Assembly (NCBI GenBank): GCA_045594885.1
Contig: JAZNZJ010000054.1
Span: forward strand, 1 to 8,950
Source of the DNA: Fimenecus sp045594885
Lineage (GTDB): Bacteria; Bacillota; Clostridia; Oscillospirales; Acutalibacteraceae
Direction: 5' to 3'
DNA: 8,950 nt
The notes under the pieces are model-generated. The model did no database searches, was not told the origin of the DNA, and saw nothing but the letters and a program-made list of their open reading frames with translations. Below, piece after piece: positions 1 through 6,973 of the stretch. The position numbers and the translations under genes were made by a program. The stretch's first letter is position 1; every line of letters begins with the position of its first letter.

Positions 1-141
1 GGTGACGTAACTGGTGATGGAATGCCAACAGGTGACGACGCATGGGCAATTTCAGAATATGAAGTTACATACGGCGAAGTTGACTTCCAGTACAATATTG
101 GTCAGAATGCTGTTAACAACTCTTATGAATGGATTTATTAA
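1..141 (+). CDS. C-terminal fragment of unidentified protein, dockerin-like Ca-loop motif (partial)
   Basis: The reading frame is open from the first base of the window to a TAA at 139-141, giving the last 46 residues of a protein whose start lies outside. The fragment opens with GDVTGDG followed four residues later by paired aspartates, then an aliphatic/aromatic helix-like stretch (WAISEYEV). This spacing resembles the D-x-N-G-D-G-x(4)-D calcium loop of type I dockerin or other EF-hand-like repeats found at the ends of secreted proteins in clostridia. Only one loop is visible, and the tail (ending SYEWIY) is not a recognisable second dockerin repeat, so this is suggestive only. The frame is supported as coding by the good terminator that follows seven bases after the stop. 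I do not recognise the protein; it could be an extracellular enzyme, a binding protein or something unrelated. Confidence 0.55.
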   Translation, partial: GDVTGDGMPTGDDAWAISEYEVTYGEVDFQYNIGQNAVNNSYEWIY

Positions 142-147
142 ATTTTC

Positions 148-176
148 AAAGACGGGCTTTATGCTCGTCTTTTTTT
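148..176 (+). terminator. Rho-independent terminator of the upstream gene
   Basis: AGACGGGC (150-157) pairs with GCTCGTCT (163-170) around the 5-nt loop TTTAT, with one G-T pair. The stem is preceded by AA and followed by a run of seven T (170-176). It begins seven bases after the stop codon of the partial upstream gene, so it ends that transcript and isolates rny. Confidence 0.9.
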
Positions 177-190
177 GTGTAATTATAGCA

Positions 191-229
191 GGTTGGGTAT
201 GAGTGTCCACAAGACGCACACACCCAACC
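191..229. repeat. 39-bp imperfect inverted repeat
   Basis: GGTTGGGT (191-198) and ACCCAACC (222-229) are perfect 8-bp inverted repeats. Inside them, GTGT (203-206) can pair with ACAC (218-221), leaving the bases between as bulge and loop. There is no T-run, so it is not a simple terminator. It lies just downstream of a real terminator and just upstream of other inverted repeats (TTCACTT / AAGTGAA at about 233-254; GGGGTAA / TTACCCC at 261-282), so the whole stretch looks like accumulated palindromic repeat DNA rather than coding sequence. Function unknown. Confidence 0.6.
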
Positions 230-281
230 GTTTTCACTTGTTGAACAAAGTGAATTTGTCGGGGTAATTTTAATTTTACCC

Positions 282-442
282 CCCTCAGTCAATTTCTTGC
301 GAAATTGACAGCTCCCCCTCAAGGGTGGAGCCTTGATTTAGCCTTCCCCTTGAGGGAAAGGCTAAAGACCCTACAACCCCCAAATCATCTAACTATTTTC
401 CGCTCCCTCCGTGAGGGAGCTGTCTGCGAAGCAGACTGAGGG
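282..442. repeat. MITE-like hairpin-array repeat, copy 1 (161 bp, 9-bp TIRs)
   Basis: The element is bounded by perfect terminal inverted repeats, CCCTCAGTC (282-290) and GACTGAGGG (434-442). Between them are consecutive hairpins: GTCAATTTC (288-296) with GAAATTGAC (301-309); GCTCC (311-315) with GGAGC (327-331); TTTAGCCTT (337-345) with AAGGCTAAA (358-366); GCTCCCTC (402-409) with GAGGGAGC (413-420); and GTCTGC (422-427) with GCAGAC (431-436). It contains no open frame of note. Bases 331-360 match 8835-8864 at 29 of 30 positions, so this is a dispersed family. From memory, similar CCCTCAGTC...GACAGCTCCC sequences are common in intergenic DNA of Oscillospiraceae-type genomes. A non-autonomous mobile element is the best reading; no transposase is present here. 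Confidence 0.75.
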
Positions 443-463
443 AGTAATATAACTAACAACAAA

Positions 464-546
464 CTCCCTCCGTCTTTTGCTATGCAAAATCCACCTCCCT
501 CGACGAGGGAGGAAAGAAACGGGTCGTCGAGACCGCTGACCCCTAC
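464..546. repeat. Related mosaic palindromic repeat, partial unit
   Basis: This stretch begins with CTCCCTCCGTC and carries TTTTGC (475-480) pairing with GCAAAA (484-489), CCTCCCTC (494-501) pairing with GAGGGAGG (505-512) across a 3-nt loop, and GGTC (522-525) pairing with GACC (531-534). The CTCCCTC modules echo those at 402-420 of the preceding element, so it appears to be another unit or fragment of the same repeat family inserted next to it. Bases 547-631 that follow are A/T-rich with no gene or clear structure, apart from an 11-bp match (CCCCAATTCAT, 564-574) to sequence after the second element copy at 8913-8923. Confidence 0.6.
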
Positions 547-631
547 GAAATCAACCAAACAATCCCCAATTCATATTATCATCACAAATCAATTATAAAA
601 GGTAATTTACGCAAATTTCACTATTCCCATC

Positions 632-660
632 TTGACACAATGTTCATTTTTGTGTAAAAT
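632..660 (+). promoter_or_regulatory. Sigma-A-type promoter for rny
   Basis: TTGACA (632-637) is a perfect -35 hexamer and TAAAAT (655-660) a good -10 hexamer, separated by 17 bp, the optimal spacing. Predicted transcription start is around 667, leaving an untranslated leader of about 113 nt before the rny ATG at 781. It is the only convincing promoter seen in the window and could drive rny and possibly the genes after it. Confidence 0.82.
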
Positions 661-669
661 ATAAAAGAT

Positions 670-755
670 AGTATGGGATATTGGTGTTTTAATATCTTTA
701 AATACTACATCAACTTAATTTCATTACATATTTTTGATATATTTTTTGAAATTAA
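670..755 (+). promoter_or_regulatory. Structured 5' leader of rny (two hairpins)
   Basis: The first hairpin has AGTAT (670-674) pairing with ATACT (702-706) as an outer stem and GATATT (677-682) pairing with AATATC (691-696) as an inner stem. The second is an 8-bp perfect inverted repeat, TTAATTTC (715-722) and GAAATTAA (748-755), with an A/T-rich 25-nt loop. It ends 11 bases before the AGGAGG ribosome binding site (767-772). Pairing is seen in the sequence; any regulatory role, such as mRNA stability or self-control by RNase Y, is inference. It matches no riboswitch class that I recognise. Confidence 0.45.
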
Positions 756-780
756 ATATTATTTTTAGGAGGTACCGACA

Positions 781-2331
781 ATGGATACTACTGGTATTAT
801 TGTTGCCGTTATCTCTGCTGTTGTATTTGGTGTTCTCGGGTTTGTTATTGGCGGTTTGTACCGCAAAAAAGTTGCCGAGGCAAAAATTGGCTCTGCCAAT
901 GAAGAAGCATTAAGAATTGTTAATCAGGCGGTCCAGACTGCTGAAAGTAAGAAAAAAGAAGCTATTCTTGAAGCTAAAGATGAAATACACAAGTTAAGAA
1001 ACGAAGTTGACAAAGAACTCCGTGAAAGACGTGCAGAGGTTCAACGACAAGAACGAAGAATTGTTCAAAAAGAAGAAAATCTTGACAAGAAAACGGAAAA
1101 TCTTGAAAAGAAAGAAGAAGTACTCGCTGAAAAAATTAAGGCTGCCGATTTGAAAATCGATGAAGTTGAAATGCTCAAACGCAGTCAACTTGAAATGCTT
1201 GAAAAAATCAGCGGTTACTCAAAAGAGCAGGCAAAGGCTCTGCTTATGCAGGAACTTGACGAACAGCTTACTCACGAAAAGGCTCTCAAAATTCTTGATT
1301 TTGAGCAGAGAACACGTGACGAGAGTGACAATCTTGCCCGTGAAATCATCACAGGTGCAATTCAACGTTGTGCTGCTGACCATGCGGCTGAGGCTACCGT
1401 TTCTGTTGTAGCTCTTCCAAATGATGAAATGAAGGGCAGAATTATCGGCCGTGAGGGTCGCAACATCAGAACTCTTGAAACTATTACAGGTGTTGACCTT
1501 ATTATTGACGACACACCTGAAGCAATCACAGTTTCAAGTTTTGACCCTGTTCGCCGTGAGGTTGCTCGTTTGACTCTTGAAAAACTTATTCAAGACGGCA
1601 GAATTCACCCCGCTCGCATTGAAGAAATGTTTGAAAAATCAAAACGTGAGGTTGAATACACAATCAAGCAGACAGGTGAACGTGCGGTTGTTGATGCAGG
1701 TGTTAACGGTGTGCATCCTGAACTTGTTAAGCTTCTCGGTAAACTTAAATACCGTACAAGTTTTGGTCAGAATGTTCTCAATCATTCACTTGAGGTTTCA
1801 TATATCGCAGGTCTTATGGCACAAGAAATTGGTGCAGATGTGAAACAGGCTAAACGTGCCGGTCTTCTTCATGATATTGGTAAGGCTCTTGACCGTGAAT
1901 TTGAGGGTACTCACATTGAACTCGGTGTTGAGGCTGCGAAGAAATACAAAGAAAATGACAATATTGTTCACGCAATTCAGGCTCACCACGGTGAAATTGA
2001 AGCTAAAACTATTGTTGCAGTGCTTGTTCAGGCTGCTGATGCTATTTCTGCGGCTCGTCCGGGTGCAAGACGTGAAAATGTTCAGAATTACATAAAACGT
2101 CTTGAAAAACTTGAAGAAATCGCAACTTCATTTGACGGTGTTGAAAAATCATTTGCTATTCAGGCAGGCCGTGAAATCAGAATTATGGTTAACCCTGAAA
2201 CTGTTTCAGATGAAAAGATGGTTATTGTTGCACGTGATATTGCCAAGAAGATTGAGGATGAACTTGAATATCCCGGTCAGATTAAGGTTAATATTGTACG
2301 TGAAAATCGTGTAATCGACTTTGCAAAGTAA
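781..2331 (+). CDS. rny: Ribonuclease Y
   Basis: RNase Y (older names YmdA, CvfA) is a membrane-anchored endoribonuclease that starts decay and processing of many mRNAs in Gram-positive bacteria. The 516-residue length matches the family (about 520). Domains in order: one N-terminal transmembrane helix (about residues 5-27), a long charged coiled coil rich in E, K and R (about 28-195), a KH RNA-binding domain with the GRIIGREGRNIR signature (219-230), and an HD phosphohydrolase domain with H335, the catalytic pair H364-D365 (LLHDIGK), H402-H403 (AHHGE) and D420. All expected metal ligands are present. The ATG follows AGGAGG (767-772) at 8 nt, and the N-terminal membrane helix starts immediately, so the start is secure. 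It has its own strong promoter. ymdB follows 268 bp downstream, the conserved order in Bacillus. Nothing is truncated. Confidence 0.98.
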   Translation: MDTTGIIVAVISAVVFGVLGFVIGGLYRKKVAEAKIGSANEEALRIVNQAVQTAESKKKEAILEAKDEIHKLRNEVDKELRERRAEVQRQERRIVQKEENLDKKTENLEKKEEVLAEKIKAADLKIDEVEMLKRSQLEMLEKISGYSKEQAKALLMQELDEQLTHEKALKILDFEQRTRDESDNLAREIITGAIQRCAADHAAEATVSVVALPNDEMKGRIIGREGRNIRTLETITGVDLIIDDTPEAITVSSFDPVRREVARLTLEKLIQDGRIHPARIEEMFEKSKREVEYTIKQTGERAVVDAGVNGVHPELVKLLGKLKYRTSFGQNVLNHSLEVSYIAGLMAQEIGADVKQAKRAGLLHDIGKALDREFEGTHIELGVEAAKKYKENDNIVHAIQAHHGEIEAKTIVAVLVQAADAISAARPGARRENVQNYIKRLEKLEEIATSFDGVEKSFAIQAGREIRIMVNPETVSDEKMVIVARDIAKKIEDELEYPGQIKVNIVRENRVIDFAK

Positions 2332-2338
2332 GAACCTC

Positions 2339-2371
2339 GAAACATAACGAAATTAAAAATTTCTATGTTTC
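2339..2371 (+). other. Long A/T-rich hairpin just after rny
   Basis: GAAACATA (2339-2346) pairs with TATGTTTC (2364-2371), and GAAATT (2349-2354) pairs with AATTTC (2358-2363), forming a 14-bp stem with a 2-nt bulge and a 3-nt loop, seven bases after the rny stop. It is not GC-rich and has no T-run, so it is a poor intrinsic terminator. It could act as a 3' stabilising stem or partial attenuator between rny and ymdB. The 7-mer AGAACCT occurs on both sides (2331-2337 and 2374-2380). Confidence 0.5.
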
Positions 2372-2523
2372 AGAGAACCTTGTTACTCGCTTTGCTCGTA
2401 AAAGAAAAAATTAGCGTCTTTTCACTTTTTCGCCCTTGACTTACACTCGTAAGCCTTGCGGTCTCAAAAGCAAAAATACATCTAATTTTAAACACTTTGA
2501 ATAACAAGAATATTATTTAACAA

Positions 2524-2551
2524 TGCCCCGTTGTCTTTCGGCTTCGGGGCA
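2524..2551. other. GC-rich hairpin upstream of ymdB
   Basis: TGCCCCG (2524-2530) pairs perfectly with CGGGGCA (2545-2551) around a 14-nt loop, in otherwise A/T-rich DNA 49 bp before the ymdB start. Neither strand has a proper T-run after it, so terminator function is doubtful. The rest of the rny-ymdB gap (2372-2599) has no gene; it includes a small stem (CTTAC / GTAAG at about 2440-2453) and no clear promoter. Confidence 0.45.
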
Positions 2552-2599
2552 CAATAAATTAGAAAACAATTAAATTTTATATATAGAAACGGTGTGCTT

Positions 2600-3385
2600 A
2601 TGTCACGCATAATTAAAATTCTTTGCGTTGGTGATGTGGTCGGGGTATCCGGTTGTGAATTCTTACGCAAAAAGTTAAACACTTTCAAAAAAGAGAATAA
2701 TATTGATGTCTGCATTGTGAATGGCGAGAATTCCGCTGTCGGCAACGGTATGCTGCCCCAATCCTGTGAGCATATTTTTACAAGTGGTGCAGATATGATT
2801 ACGGGCGGTAATCATTCACTTAAAAGACGTGAGATTTTTGATTACCTTGACCGCAATGAAAATGCTATTCGTCCTGCAAATTACGGCGATGGTGTATGGG
2901 GCAAGGGTTACGGAATTATCGACAAAGGTGCTTACAGAGTGGGTGTAATAAACCTTTTGGGTAGGGTTTGGCTTGAAGGTCATCTTGACCCATTTGATAC
3001 TGCCGATAAAATCATAAATGAACTGAAAAAAGAGACTAATGTTATATTGGTTGACTTTCACGCAGAGGCAACTGCCGAAAAAAAGGCTCTTGGCTATTAT
3101 CTCGACGGCAAAGTCAGTGCCTTTTTCGGTACGCATACCCATATCCAGACTTCAGATGCTCAGGTTATGAAAAATGGCACGGGTTATATTACCGATTTGG
3201 GTATGACGGGCCCCGAAGAATCAGTTTTGGGTGTAAAAAAAGAGATTATAGTTGAAAAATTCCGCAAGGGATTTACAACTATGTTTGAAACTGCCGACAC
3301 TCCGCCATTTATGCAGGGTTGTATTTTCACCGTTGATTGCGGTAGCGGTAAAACACTCAAGGCAGAAGCGATAACTGTGAGGTGA
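2600..3385 (+). CDS. ymdB: YmdB-family metallophosphoesterase (2',3'-cyclic nucleotide phosphodiesterase)
   Basis: This belongs to the YmdB calcineurin-like phosphoesterase family; in Bacillus subtilis YmdB hydrolyses 2',3'-cyclic nucleotides and affects the choice between motility and biofilm. From the ATG at 2600 the protein has 261 residues (family about 264). Metal-site residues are all visible: D12 in GDVVG, E43-N44 in NGEN, N71-H72 in GGNH, H154 in DFHAEAT, and H179 and H181 in GTHTH. These positions sit at a constant offset of four from those I recall for the B. subtilis enzyme. A small oddity is GGNHSLKRRE where homologues usually have GNHTW. An in-frame GTG at 2594 would add two residues, but the ATG is preceded by GGTG at 5 nt, so I prefer the ATG. 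Neighbours are rny upstream and, 5 bp downstream, a lipoprotein gene whose ribosome binding site overlaps the ymdB stop. Cytoplasmic. Confidence 0.95.
   Translation: MSRIIKILCVGDVVGVSGCEFLRKKLNTFKKENNIDVCIVNGENSAVGNGMLPQSCEHIFTSGADMITGGNHSLKRREIFDYLDRNENAIRPANYGDGVWGKGYGIIDKGAYRVGVINLLGRVWLEGHLDPFDTADKIINELKKETNVILVDFHAEATAEKKALGYYLDGKVSAFFGTHTHIQTSDAQVMKNGTGYITDLGMTGPEESVLGVKKEIIVEKFRKGFTTMFETADTPPFMQGCIFTVDCGSGKTLKAEAITVR
3379..3385 (+). promoter_or_regulatory. Ribosome binding site overlapping the ymdB stop codon
   Basis: GAGGTGA is a 7-base Shine-Dalgarno match that includes the ymdB TGA (3383-3385) and lies 5 nt before the ATG at 3391. It decides the lipoprotein start: the in-frame GTG at 3382 lies inside the binding site and cannot be the start served by it. 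The overlap suggests translational coupling of the lipoprotein to ymdB. Confidence 0.8.
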
Positions 3386-3390
3386 CGCAT

Positions 3391-4884
3391 ATGAAAAATG
3401 GGATAAAATTCATAGCATTATTCTTATGCGTTGTTTTATTGTTTTCTGCTTGTAAAAAAGAAGAAAATTCTCAACAGACTACTGAATCAACCACCGAGGA
3501 AACAACGCAAAATGTAGTTGCAGAAAATTCTGCACCAAAAGGTGACGGAAAAATAACACTTCCATTTAATGAGAGTGACGGGTTAAATCCTTTCTTTGCA
3601 AAGAGTTATGAAAATCTATACATCACCGAGATGTTATTTGATTCGCTATTTGATGTAAACAGTACTTACGATGTTGAAAATTCGATTGCGAAAAACATTT
3701 CGGTGAGCGGTAACGTTGCTACAGTGACATTGCGCTCAGATGCACATTGCAGGGGCTCAAACCCCATAAACGCAAGTGATGTTGTGTATTCCTTTAATCT
3801 TGCAAAGGCTTCATATGGTTGGTCGGGAATGCTCAACGGCATTTCGTCAGCAACGGTTAAATCTGCTTATTCGGTTGATTTTGCCTTGGATTACTCCGAC
3901 ATTTATGTGGCGGGCAAGCTCATATTCCCCATTGTAAAAGAAGGCACGGCGGATATTGCAACTGCAATTCCTACGGGTAGCGGGGAGTATTATTTCTCAG
4001 AAAATAAACTTATAAATATTGCTGACAATTCAAAGATGATATCACTTTATTCAATCGGCACACGTGAGAGTGCAGAAAATGCATTTAAAATTGGTGCGAC
4101 AGATGTGTTTTTCAGCGATTTGTCAGATTGCAATTATTCCGGTGTTACGGGCAATGTGCAGGATATAGTGCTTGGCAATATGGTTTATCTTGGACTTAAC
4201 AGTGACCGTGGTGCATTGACAAAGCATATAAGAAGTGCAATTGCCACAAAAATTGATAGTGAAGAAATTGTGATTTCATCATATCAGGGTCACGGTGTGG
4301 CGGTAAAAACACCTGTAAGTCCTGAAAGCACGGTCAAAAACGAGCTTACTGAAACAGAGAAAAAAGGAAATACAGAACTTGCAAATAAAATTCTTGACCG
4401 TTGCGGTTATATCAGATATTCAGGCAACGCAAAAACAAATGGTGCTTATTTGTTATCATTTTCATTGATAGTTAATAATGACAATAAATTCCGTGTAGCT
4501 GCGGCTTATAATATTGCAGATTCCTTGAAAGAAATAGGCTTTCTTATTAGAGTTGAAGCCTTGAATTATCAAGATTATCAAGAACGCATTTCGTCGGGCA
4601 ATTATGATATGTATTTAGGCGAAATTAAGCTTGACGGTACATTGGATATTTCTGCATTTTTCACGGATACGGGTTTTGTAAGTGCGGGAATAAATAAAAA
4701 TGAAAAAGCGGCGACAGAATATTTTCGTTACCGTGCAGGTGAAATTACCGCAAAAGAATATTACGATATTTTCATTGAAGAATATCCTTTTGTGCCATTG
4801 TTATTCAGAACGGGTTATGTGGTGAATTCGGCTGATTTGACAATTGAACTATCAGAAGCACCATTTTCATTATACAATTTTTAA
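3391..4884 (+). CDS. Family 5 extracellular solute-binding lipoprotein (orphan)
   Basis: This 497-residue protein has a lipoprotein signal peptide (K2, hydrophobic core 5-18, lipobox F-S-A-C with lipidated Cys21) and then a Lys/Glu/Thr/Ser/Gln-rich linker to about residue 50, so it should be anchored on the outer face of the membrane. The rest resembles the SBP_bac_5 fold that binds peptides, nickel or other solutes for ABC importers. Typical signs are 'GLNPFFAKSYENLYITEMLF' near the start, the family block LRSDAHCRGSNPINASDVVY (114-133), and a PTGSGEYYF-like segment. The substrate cannot be read from the sequence. No permease or ATPase gene is adjacent, unusual for this family, which normally sits in dpp/opp operons. 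It starts 5 bp after ymdB and ends 13 bp before recG, implying one transcript with both. The phenylalanine at lipobox -3 is less common than leucine but acceptable. Confidence 0.87.
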   Translation: MKNGIKFIALFLCVVLLFSACKKEENSQQTTESTTEETTQNVVAENSAPKGDGKITLPFNESDGLNPFFAKSYENLYITEMLFDSLFDVNSTYDVENSIAKNISVSGNVATVTLRSDAHCRGSNPINASDVVYSFNLAKASYGWSGMLNGISSATVKSAYSVDFALDYSDIYVAGKLIFPIVKEGTADIATAIPTGSGEYYFSENKLINIADNSKMISLYSIGTRESAENAFKIGATDVFFSDLSDCNYSGVTGNVQDIVLGNMVYLGLNSDRGALTKHIRSAIATKIDSEEIVISSYQGHGVAVKTPVSPESTVKNELTETEKKGNTELANKILDRCGYIRYSGNAKTNGAYLLSFSLIVNNDNKFRVAAAYNIADSLKEIGFLIRVEALNYQDYQERISSGNYDMYLGEIKLDGTLDISAFFTDTGFVSAGINKNEKAATEYFRYRAGEITAKEYYDIFIEEYPFVPLLFRTGYVVNSADLTIELSEAPFSLYNF

Positions 4885-4897
4885 GAGGTAGTTAAAA

Positions 4898-6949
4898 ATG
4901 AAGTTCTCTGACGATATTAAATACATTAAGGGAGTCGGCGAAGCAAGGGCAACTGCGTTTCGTTCTCTTGGTGTGTCAACCGTCGGGGAACTTTTGCGTT
5001 TTTATCCCCGAGCATATGAGGATTGGGGCAACATTACCCCAATCTCACAATGTATTATCGGCGAAAATGTATGCATAAAGGCAACTGTAATGTTTCCGCC
5101 GAAAAATCAGCGAGTTAAGGGCGGAATGTTGATTGCAAAAGGCACTGTTACTGATGGTGACGACGTAGTTGCGGTCACATTTTTCAACAATAAATTCATT
5201 GATAAAATGCTAAAGAGCGGTGAAGAATACCTTTTTTACGGTAAAATAACTCTCGGCAAGTTTTCAGCCCGTGAAATGATTTCACCAATGTTTGTAAAAG
5301 CTCAACAGAGTGTGGAGATTAAACCAATTTATCCGCAGAACAAGAATATCACATCAAAAACAATTCAAACAACTATGCAGAATGCTTTGAATAGTATTGA
5401 TGAAATTCCCGACTATTTACCTGCGTACATACTTGAAAGATATAATTTGATAAGTCTTGACAAAGCAATCAGAGATATTCATTTTCCTAAAAATGACGGT
5501 GATTTGCAAAAGGCTCGTGACAGATTGATTTTTGATGAATTGTTTATTCTTCAATTGAGCTTACTCACCTTAAAGGAAGACAATTCCGGTGTTGATACAA
5601 ACAATATCGTAAAAAAAGATTATACAGAAGAATTCTTCAATGTTTTACCTTTTGAGCCCACCAATGCACAGAAAAGAGCGGTTGCAGAAGCAATAAAGGA
5701 TATGCAAAGCAGTAAGCAGATGAACAGACTTTTGCAGGGTGATGTTGGTAGCGGTAAAACTGCTGTGGCGGCATCAATTGTTTATACTGCAACAAAAAAC
5801 GGTATGCAATCGGCGCTTATGGCACCTACCGAAGTGTTGGCAGTTCAGCATTTTGAAACATTCAACCGACTTTTTGAAAACAGCGGTATAAAATGTGAGC
5901 TTTTAACAGGCAGTACAAAGGCTAAAGAGAAAAAAGAAATAAAAGAAAGACTTAAAAATGGTGAGATTGATTTGATTATCGGTACTCACGCATTAATTCA
6001 AGATGATGTAGTATTCCAAAAATTAGGGCTTGTGATTACTGACGAGCAACATCGCTTTGGTGTAAAACAGAGAACGGGACTTTGCAGTAAGGGTGAAAAT
6101 CCTCACGTATATGTAATGTCGGCGACACCGATACCGAGAACACTTGCACTTATACTCTTTGGTGATTTGAATGTTTCAATTCTTGATGAATTGCCACCGG
6201 GTAGGCAAAAGATTGAAACTTATGCAGTGAAATCGGGCAAACGAGGAGCAATGTTTGAGTTTATTCGTAAACATCTTAACCAAGGGTATCAGGCATATAT
6301 TGTTTGTCCCCTTGTCGAAGAAAGCGAATTGGTGCAGGACATAATGTCGGCGGAGGAATACTTCAAAAAGGCGCAACCTCTATTCCCCGATTATCGTCTT
6401 GACTTGCTTCATGGCAAAATGACGTCAAAGAAAAAAGACGAAGTAATGATGAAGTTTAAAAACGGTGAAACACAACTACTCATTTCAACCATTGTTATTG
6501 AGGTTGGTGTTGATGTACCCAATGCGGTGATTATGGTCATTGAAAATGCAGAACGCTTTGGTCTTTCACAGCTTCATCAGTTGCGTGGTCGTGTTGGCCG
6601 AGGTAATGCAAAATCCCATTGTATTCTTGTGACCGATGCACAGAATGACGAGGCAAAGGCACGAATGAAAATTATGTGCGAAACTACCGACGGCTTTAAA
6701 ATCGCCGATGAAGATTTAAAGCTTCGTGGTCCCGGTGATTTCTTCGGTACTCGTCAGCACGGTTTACCCAATCTTAAAATTGCAAGTATTCAGAATGATA
6801 CAAAAATTCTTATGCAGACACAGACTCTCGCACAGGAGATTATGTTGAACGATAGCGGTTTCAAAAAAGATGAGCATCGTCAAATTGGCAAACTTGTAAT
6901 GAAAAAAATATATAGTTTACAGGTTTCTAATACTGCTAACACAATTTAG
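4898..6949 (+). CDS. recG: ATP-dependent DNA helicase RecG
   Basis: RecG is the superfamily 2 helicase that remodels stalled replication forks and branch-migrates Holliday junctions. The 683-residue length is normal. The N-terminal wedge/OB-fold region (about 1-170) begins with a helix-hairpin-helix-like 'YIKGVGEARA'. Helicase motifs follow in order: Walker A GDVGSGKT (281-288), motif Ia APTEVLA (309-315), Walker B variant DEQH (382-385), motif III SATPIPRT (408-415), and motif VI QLHQLRGRVGRG (558-569). The RecG-specific C-terminal region includes GDFFGTRQHG (613-622). The ATG follows GAGG (4885-4888), which itself directly follows the stop of the lipoprotein gene. All functional residues are intact and no frameshift is seen. 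It is probably the last gene of the ymdB operon, as a palindromic repeat follows. Confidence 0.98.
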   Translation: MKFSDDIKYIKGVGEARATAFRSLGVSTVGELLRFYPRAYEDWGNITPISQCIIGENVCIKATVMFPPKNQRVKGGMLIAKGTVTDGDDVVAVTFFNNKFIDKMLKSGEEYLFYGKITLGKFSAREMISPMFVKAQQSVEIKPIYPQNKNITSKTIQTTMQNALNSIDEIPDYLPAYILERYNLISLDKAIRDIHFPKNDGDLQKARDRLIFDELFILQLSLLTLKEDNSGVDTNNIVKKDYTEEFFNVLPFEPTNAQKRAVAEAIKDMQSSKQMNRLLQGDVGSGKTAVAASIVYTATKNGMQSALMAPTEVLAVQHFETFNRLFENSGIKCELLTGSTKAKEKKEIKERLKNGEIDLIIGTHALIQDDVVFQKLGLVITDEQHRFGVKQRTGLCSKGENPHVYVMSATPIPRTLALILFGDLNVSILDELPPGRQKIETYAVKSGKRGAMFEFIRKHLNQGYQAYIVCPLVEESELVQDIMSAEEYFKKAQPLFPDYRLDLLHGKMTSKKKDEVMMKFKNGETQLLISTIVIEVGVDVPNAVIMVIENAERFGLSQLHQLRGRVGRGNAKSHCILVTDAQNDEAKARMKIMCETTDGFKIADEDLKLRGPGDFFGTRQHGLPNLKIASIQNDTKILMQTQTLAQEIMLNDSGFKKDEHRQIGKLVMKKIYSLQVSNTANTI

Positions 6950-6973
6950 AAAAATTTGGGTTGTAAAATAAAC

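Noticed and set aside
14..202. 62-residue + strand open frame
   Set aside because: It overlaps the partial gene in another frame and runs through the intrinsic terminator at 148-176; there is no ribosome binding site.
52..237. 61-residue - strand open frame
   Set aside because: It crosses the terminator and the 191-229 inverted repeat; no ribosome binding site or recognisable protein features.
282..546. Riboswitch, structured ncRNA such as a T-box, or CRISPR array
   Set aside because: There are no regularly spaced identical repeats, no T-box or known aptamer signature, and the rny promoter lies downstream of it; the terminal inverted repeats and a second copy point to a dispersed element.
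2524..2551. GC-rich hairpin as an intrinsic terminator
   Set aside because: No T-run follows on either strand; kept only as an unexplained hairpin.
2594..2599. GTG start two codons upstream of the chosen ymdB ATG
   Set aside because: The GGTG before the ATG at 2600 overlaps this GTG, and the ATG gives a length and metal-residue spacing fitting the family.
2816..3142. 108-residue - strand open frame
   Set aside because: It lies wholly inside ymdB, whose metal-binding motifs show the + strand to be coding.
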